Assembly (NCBI RefSeq): GCF_000011185.1
Contig: NC_002689.2
Coordinates: forward strand, 682,001 to 746,000
Direction: 5' to 3'
DNA from: Thermoplasma volcanium GSS1
GTDB taxonomy: Archaea > Thermoplasmatota > Thermoplasmata > Thermoplasmatales > Thermoplasmataceae
Length of the DNA stretch: 64,000 nucleotides
Positions 59,278 through 64,000 of the stretch are shown here, piece after piece. The notes under the pieces are model-generated. The model was not told where the DNA came from. It ran no database searches and worked only from the letters and a program-made list of their open reading frames with translations. Positions within the stretch are counted from its first letter, which is position 1; every line of letters starts with the position of its first letter. The translations under genes were made by a program, and so were the position numbers.

Positions 59278-60213
59278 ATGTTTGATGTAAACCCTATGCC
59301 TATAGATCCACAAGTAAGAAAATATTTAGATGCGATGTCGAAGGTAAGCGTTCCAGAACTCAACAAGACTCCAATAGAAGATCTTAGAAAGATATTCGAC
59401 ACTCCGGCCTCTGGTGCTCCTAAAGTGAAGATATCCGTAGTTGAGGATATGATCTTGGATACCGATGCAGCTAAGCTTCCTGCTAGACTATACGACGATT
59501 CTAATTCAGATTCACTTGTACTCTACTTCCATGGCGGCGGTTTCGTTTTTGGGAGTATAGAGACGCACGATTCGCTGTGCAGGCGGATAGCGAAGTATTC
59601 TGGATCGAAGGTAATATCAGTAGGCTATAGGCTAGGCCCGGAAAACAAGTTCCCTGTAGCCCAAATAGACGCGTTTAATTCTTATCTGTACGTTTTGAAA
59701 AGAAGCGAGGAATTAGGTGTGGACAGCGATAAGATAGCATTAATGGGAGACAGCGCTGGAGGGAATCTTGCAGCCGTAGCAAGCCTGATGGCGAGGGATA
59801 AAGGTATAAAGCTTCCTAGGCTGCAGGTCTTAGTATACCCATCAACGGGTCCAGATATGACTTCTAAATCGTACCTGGAGTATAGTTCGATCTATTTGAC
59901 CAAAGAGCTCTTGAACTGGTTTTCTTCCCAATACCTAAATAGCATTGAGGACGCTTTAAATCCTTACTTTTCGCCTATACTAGCCGATTTATCTGGTCTT
60001 CCAGAAGCTATTGTAGTAACAGATGAATACGATCCTTTACTGGAACAGGGCGAAACTTACTCTGCAACGCTTAGGGATAGTGGAGTGCCAGTTACATCAA
60101 TTAGGGTAAACGGCATGATACACGGATTCCTATCAAATTTCCATCTTTTCAGGGCGGCAGATGTTTCATTGATGATGATTTCAGGTGCAATTCACACCAT
60201 TTTGGAGAGTTGA
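59278..60213 (+). CDS. HSL-family esterase/lipase
   Basis: A 311-residue alpha/beta hydrolase, starting at ATG 59278 (MFDVNPMPIDPQVRKYLDAM); upstream codons run into the tRNA and are not used. Motifs are the oxyanion HGGGFVFGS, Ser159 in GDSAGGN, Asp252 in YDPL and His282 in MIHGFL. It cleaves short-chain esters in the cytoplasm. Confidence 0.94.
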   Translation: MFDVNPMPIDPQVRKYLDAMSKVSVPELNKTPIEDLRKIFDTPASGAPKVKISVVEDMILDTDAAKLPARLYDDSNSDSLVLYFHGGGFVFGSIETHDSLCRRIAKYSGSKVISVGYRLGPENKFPVAQIDAFNSYLYVLKRSEELGVDSDKIALMGDSAGGNLAAVASLMARDKGIKLPRLQVLVYPSTGPDMTSKSYLEYSSIYLTKELLNWFSSQYLNSIEDALNPYFSPILADLSGLPEAIVVTDEYDPLLEQGETYSATLRDSGVPVTSIRVNGMIHGFLSNFHLFRAADVSLMMISGAIHTILES

Positions 60214-60217
60214 AGAT

Positions 60218-60427
60218 TTAGAATAATTTTGATTGTGATCCTGAGCTGATCTCAGCTATTTCTGGTTCGAGGTCAAATATGTCGTAGATTAGCTTTTTCT
60301 TTTTGCCAATTTGATAAAAAGATTTATAGTTGAGGCATAATGTGCATTTTGTTACATAGGATGAAAGTTCGCAATTTCCTGAATTGTAGTAAATGCACTT
60401 TTCTATGTTAGCCTTATCTTTCTCCAT
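60218..60427 (-). CDS. Small cysteine-rich protein
   Basis: A 69-residue protein (MEKDKANIEKCIYYNSGNCE ... VTKCTLCLNYKSFYQI) with four cysteines spaced like a zinc site. It begins 1 nt after the end of the ROK kinase gene, so it is co-translated. No family recognised. Confidence 0.6.
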   Translation of the reverse strand: MEKDKANIEKCIYYNSGNCELSSYVTKCTLCLNYKSFYQIGKKKKLIYDIFDLEPEIAEISSGSQSKLF

Positions 60428-60428
60428 A

Positions 60429-61376
60429 TCATTCGCTCTCTTTATACAGTGGCACAGATATTGCAGCAAGATCAGATCCATTCTCTAATCCGGGCACTAT
60501 TTTGAATGGTCTGTACATGCTTTTAAATTCTTCTCTAATTGCATCATTCAGCGGATCGAAGAGATCCTTGCCTGCCTTTGATATGCCGCCTCCAATTATA
60601 ACCAATTCAGGGTCAAGTATGTTTATGATGTTCACTATGCCAACAGCTAAATAGTATATTGTTTCTTCGAGAATCAACTGTGAAAACATATCACCTTTCT
60701 TCTTTCCTTCAAATACCTTTTCAGCCGTTATCTCTGTCGGCCTTATTCTTGAGAAGAAATTCGAATCCCTCACAGCGTTAAGGTTCTCTATGACCCTCCT
60801 TGCTATAGCTTTGCCTCCTGCAAGGGCTTCTAGGCAGCCTCTTCTTCCGCATCCGCAAGTAGGGCCGTTTACCATTATAACACTATGGCCCAATTCTCCT
60901 GCCATTCCGTGGGCACCTTTATATAATTTTCCGTTTATGAATATGCCGCCTCCAATGCCCGTACTGAGCGTCATATACACAAAATTATCGACGTTCTTTC
61001 CAGATCCAAAAAGCCTTTCAGCTATAGCAGCGGCTGTAGCATCGTTTTCCAAGTAAGTTTTAGCTCCATAATACTTTTGTATTGGTTCTACGATATTGAA
61101 GTTGCTTAGCCCGAATATGTTGGGGGAAGCTATAACTACTCCCTTTTTGTTGTCTACCGGCCCGGCAAAAATTATCCCTATCATGTCTGGTTTGTCAACA
61201 CCGGCTTTTTTGAGTGCAGCATCACCCATCGTTATCATTTCTTCAATAAGCCTTTTCTTCCCAAGATGTTTGACAGTCGGCATACGCACATTTGAAAGTA
61301 TATTTCCGTTATCGTTTCCGACCACAGTTGAAATTTTCGTACCTCCAACGTCATAGCCTAGAATCTTTAATGCCAC
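60429..61376 (-). CDS. ROK-family sugar kinase (glucokinase-like)
   Basis: A 315-residue ROK kinase. DVGGTKISTVVGND is the phosphate loop, STGIGGGIFINGK and AGELGHSVI the sugar region, and CGCGRRGCLEALAGGKAI the zinc-binding ROK signature. It phosphorylates glucose or a related sugar with ATP. It is followed at once by the small cysteine-rich gene. Confidence 0.93.
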   Translation of the reverse strand: MALKILGYDVGGTKISTVVGNDNGNILSNVRMPTVKHLGKKRLIEEMITMGDAALKKAGVDKPDMIGIIFAGPVDNKKGVVIASPNIFGLSNFNIVEPIQKYYGAKTYLENDATAAAIAERLFGSGKNVDNFVYMTLSTGIGGGIFINGKLYKGAHGMAGELGHSVIMVNGPTCGCGRRGCLEALAGGKAIARRVIENLNAVRDSNFFSRIRPTEITAEKVFEGKKKGDMFSQLILEETIYYLAVGIVNIINILDPELVIIGGGISKAGKDLFDPLNDAIREEFKSMYRPFKIVPGLENGSDLAAISVPLYKESE

Positions 61377-61398
61377 GTGACTTACATTTTATCTTTGC

Positions 61399-62493
61399 TT
61401 ATAAAAGTGATCTTCCTCTTACGTTTCCGTATCGATCTATAAAGCCCCCCATCATCATGAGATCCATTAACACGAATGCAGTTAAACACTCGACGACCGG
61501 TACCGCCCTTATCGCAACGCAAGGATCATGCCTGCCCTTTACTGTTATTTCGGATTTTTCCTTGCTGATCAGGTTTATTGTATCCTGCTTCTTGTGAATC
61601 GACGGCGTTGGTTTTACTGCTATAGAAAACTTTACTGGCATGCCTGTTGTCATGCCTCCAAGTATGCCGCCATTGTGGTTTGTTTTAGTTAGAATATGGC
61701 CGTCGAGCACTGTAAACGGATCGTTTGCCTCTGAACCTTTCATTTTAGACAAAGTGAAACCATCGCCGAACTCTATAGCCTTTACGGCTGGTATCGAAAA
61801 CATAGCCCTTGATATCTCACTTTCCACAGAATTAAAAAATGGTTCTCCCACTCCAGGGGGCAAACCCTCAACTATTGTGTCGATCCTTCCTCCAATACTG
61901 TCTCCTGACTTCATTATGTCTACTAAGAGTGATGTTGCTAGAGAATTTTTTTCTGGATCTGGAATTCTCGTCTCAAAATTATATGGGTCACCTCTAATTT
62001 CATCGCAAGTAACTTCTCCAATCGACTTCATATAGCTTGTTATCTTTATTCCTAGAGAATCTAGGTAAGATTTTGCCAATGCACCTGCAGCGACCAGCGG
62101 AGCTGTCATCCGCCCGGAGAGGAAACCTCCCCCCTCGTAATTGCGGAAATCCCCATATTTTACGTATAATGTGTAATCACTGTGTCCGGGCCGCGGATTT
62201 TCTTTCAGTTCTTCATAGTAAGAGGATATGACGTTCTTGTTCTCTATGATCATAGTTATAGGGCTACCGTCCGTGAAGCCGTTGTGCATCCCAGATATTA
62301 TCTTTACAACATCCTCTTCCTTCCTTTGGGAAGTTATAATAGTATTGCCTGGCCTTCTGTATTCCATATATTTTTGTATGTAGTCGAGAGGAATTTTATA
62401 TCCAACAGGAAATCCGTCTACTAAGGATCCGACGCTTTCACCGTGGGATGAGCCAAATAGGCTTAACTTTAGTACATTGCCAAGATAAAACAT
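61399..62493 (-). CDS. aroC: Chorismate synthase
   Basis: A 364-residue enzyme making chorismate from EPSP, the last shared step of aromatic synthesis. Start [20 protein letters not shown] at 62493 fits; ATG 62499 is an alternative. Conserved segments: [53 protein letters not shown], and [20 protein letters not shown]. Confidence 0.96.
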
Positions 62494-62499
62494 GACCAC

Positions 62500-62793
62500 A
62501 TATTGCTAATATGGATTTAACTGTGATCGCCAATAGCCACAGAATATATGAGAATATGAATGTTTACGCTATATTGTCTTTGCTCTTCTATCATATTCGC
62601 ACTATGGTTTCCATTTTGCATTCTTATCGAACAATATAGTTACCGTAAAAATTGATCATATCATCCAACGATGCATTCATCATTCAATAAGCACCTCGTG
62701 GATTTAGTGTTACGAACGATATGCTTAGCTTTATGGTATTTCAATTTGCATTTAAACTAAGGATAAAAATGAGCTAACAGTTTCGGAGAATCG
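62500..62793. other. Intergenic stretch, no gene seen
   Basis: Contains the promoter of aroC on its left side and, on its right side, the end of the phosphatase gene; no other feature is evident. Confidence 0.3.
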
Positions 62794-63363
62794 TCATGAA
62801 AAGAATCTTTTGACTCTATCGCTTATCAAGAACGTGCCTATGCTAAGGACCCTTCCATTCGTAACATCAATTGCACTCATTGAAGCATTCTTTATCTCTA
62901 CGCTGTAGCAGTCATCTTCTCCCATGCCAAGCATATCGCATATTAGAGCCTTTATTGGATATGCATGGCTAACGATTATATAACTACCATCATATTCGTT
63001 GATTACCTCTCTCATGCGTTTTACATGCGATTCCCAAGGTTCCATCTTCATATCCTCTCTGCTCTTCCACGGGATCTCAGAAATGTGCATATTATTATAT
63101 GGGCCAAACCCTGATTCTCTGACTCTGTCATCAGTTAATATTTCAAGGCCACATTTATTAGCAATGATCCTAGCGGTCTGTACTGCACGGAGGATTGGGC
63201 TAGTAATGATGCCATCAAACTTGAGTTCGGCAAGTTTAGGTGCAATAAAGGTAACCTGCTCTCTACCGTATTGAGTTAATGGATACCTATCATAATCGGA
63301 TGATATTATGCCGTAGAGGTTGGTTTCGCTTTCTCCGTGCCTTACCAGTATGGCCCTATTCAT
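62794..63363 (-). CDS. Histidine phosphatase (phosphoglycerate-mutase-like)
   Basis: A 189-residue protein starting MNRAILVRHGESETN, with the catalytic His in RHGE. ITSPILRAVQTARIIA and ESGFGPYNNMHIS hold further active-site residues, and the second His is in IIVSHAYPI. It is either a cofactor-independent-type GpmB homologue or a small-molecule phosphatase; sequence does not decide. Confidence 0.9.
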   Translation of the reverse strand: MNRAILVRHGESETNLYGIISSDYDRYPLTQYGREQVTFIAPKLAELKFDGIITSPILRAVQTARIIANKCGLEILTDDRVRESGFGPYNNMHISEIPWKSREDMKMEPWESHVKRMREVINEYDGSYIIVSHAYPIKALICDMLGMGEDDCYSVEIKNASMSAIDVTNGRVLSIGTFLISDRVKRFFS

Positions 63364-63715
63364 ATGTTTTTTGAATTTTGATTTGTTATAATAAGGTTAG
63401 GGAATGCATACCATTCATTAAACAATATTTTTTAAGGTATTTGTTGGTGAGAACCATTTAATTTTCCGACTTTGCTTCGTTATTGGTCCTTACTATCAAA
63501 GCATTCTAAAGTATTAGAAAATAAAGTGCTTCTATGAATATCTGGCGCGAGCTCAAATTGGGTATCAAGCCGTTTCTTCGTATCGTTGCCTATTCTCTCT
63601 TAAAATGAAATAGATCTTCCGATTTCTAAATCTAAATAATCAGGCAGTAACCTAATCAAAGAAATTGAATAAAAATAATACGAAGCTGTTATCAATAAGG
63701 TAATAATAATTCTCC
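63364..63715. other. Intergenic stretch, no gene seen
   Basis: Divergent promoter region between the phosphatase and the DUF255 gene. No frame is convincing. Confidence 0.3.
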
Positions 63716-64000
63716 ATGGCGAATGAACTTGTGCACGAAAAAAGCCCTTACCTGCTGATGCATTCCAACGACCCAATAGACTGGATGCCGTGGTCTGAAA
63801 GAGCCTTCTCAAAGGCTGCTGCGGAAAATAGGCTTATATTTTTGAGCATTGGATACTCAACCTGCCATTGGTGCCATGTTATTCATGACGAGAGTTTCTC
63901 TGATAAGGACGTAGCTGATATATTAAATAAAAACTATGTATGCATAAAGGTTGATAGGGAGGAAAGGCCTGATCTTGACTCTTATTTTATGAACGTTTCT
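63716..64000 (+). CDS. DUF255 thioredoxin-fold protein (3' end outside window)
   Basis: Starts at ATG 63716 ([20 protein letters not shown]). The segment [20 protein letters not shown] with a CHWC thioredoxin-like motif and [15 protein letters not shown] are the start of the YyaL/SSP411 family (DUF255), usually about 650 residues. Only the first 95 residues lie in the window. The role in this archaeon is unknown. Confidence 0.9.
   Translation, partial: MANELVHEKSPYLLMHSNDPIDWMPWSERAFSKAAAENRLIFLSIGYSTCHWCHVIHDESFSDKDVADILNKNYVCIKVDREERPDLDSYFMNVS

Overview
The window looks like a chromosome segment of a euryarchaeon of the Thermoplasmatales, closest in flavour to Thermoplasma. This is an inference from an acid-protease-like sedolisin, an archaeal Orc1/Cdc6 remnant, archaeal tRNA-Asp and tRNA-Arg, archaeal IS types, TATA-like boxes close to start codons, and a moderately AT-rich, purine-rich codon style. 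No rRNA and no CRISPR array were seen.

Layout. (1) 1-6.3 kb: a defence-like cluster with an N6-adenine methyltransferase that enters from the left edge, a PLD-SNF2 helicase overlapping it, and a convergent HEPN protein. (2) 6.3-16.8 kb: a graveyard of decayed insertion sequences (IS66, ISL3, IS701-like, IS3 and three relatives of one IS4-like element) surrounding two intact glycoside hydrolases (GH1 and a GH5-like enzyme). (3) 16.8-26.0 kb: a dead integrated plasmid or virus. It has a resolvase with an internal amber codon, a frameshifted and truncated Orc1/Cdc6, an iteron-rich origin-like region, a PrimPol-D5 replicase broken at four places, several small intact unknown genes, a small Sm/Hfq-like protein, an AbrB-type protein and a winged-helix regulator. 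It ends at the 3' side of a tRNA-Asp gene. (4) 26.1-44.7 kb: mostly backbone metabolism and transport (PP2C phosphatase, SfsA, MscS, thioesterase, two APC permeases, a large membrane-anchored sedolisin, SDR, LysE, Usp, RpiA, macro domain), with GNAT and TnpB pseudogenes. (5) 45.7-59.2 kb: a second AT-rich island with an orphan methyltransferase, broken MFS and EVE-HNH genes, one intact and two decayed tyrosine recombinases, a membrane protein with a C2H2-like motif, a tight three-gene operon of unknown function, and a decayed type IIG-like enzyme. It ends at the 3' side of a tRNA-Arg gene, which the last recombinase frame enters. (6) 59.2-64 kb: backbone genes (HSL-type esterase, ROK kinase, chorismate synthase, histidine phosphatase, DUF255 thioredoxin-like protein).

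The best candidates for something undescribed are the three-gene operon at 54.5-56.7 kb, the Hfq/LSm-like protein of the dead replicon, the iteron/dyad region at 18.8-19.55 kb, the C2H2-membrane gene between two recombinase copies, and an apparent excess of in-frame TAG codons among otherwise recognisable genes. All functional statements rest on motif reading only; no database search or structure prediction was possible.
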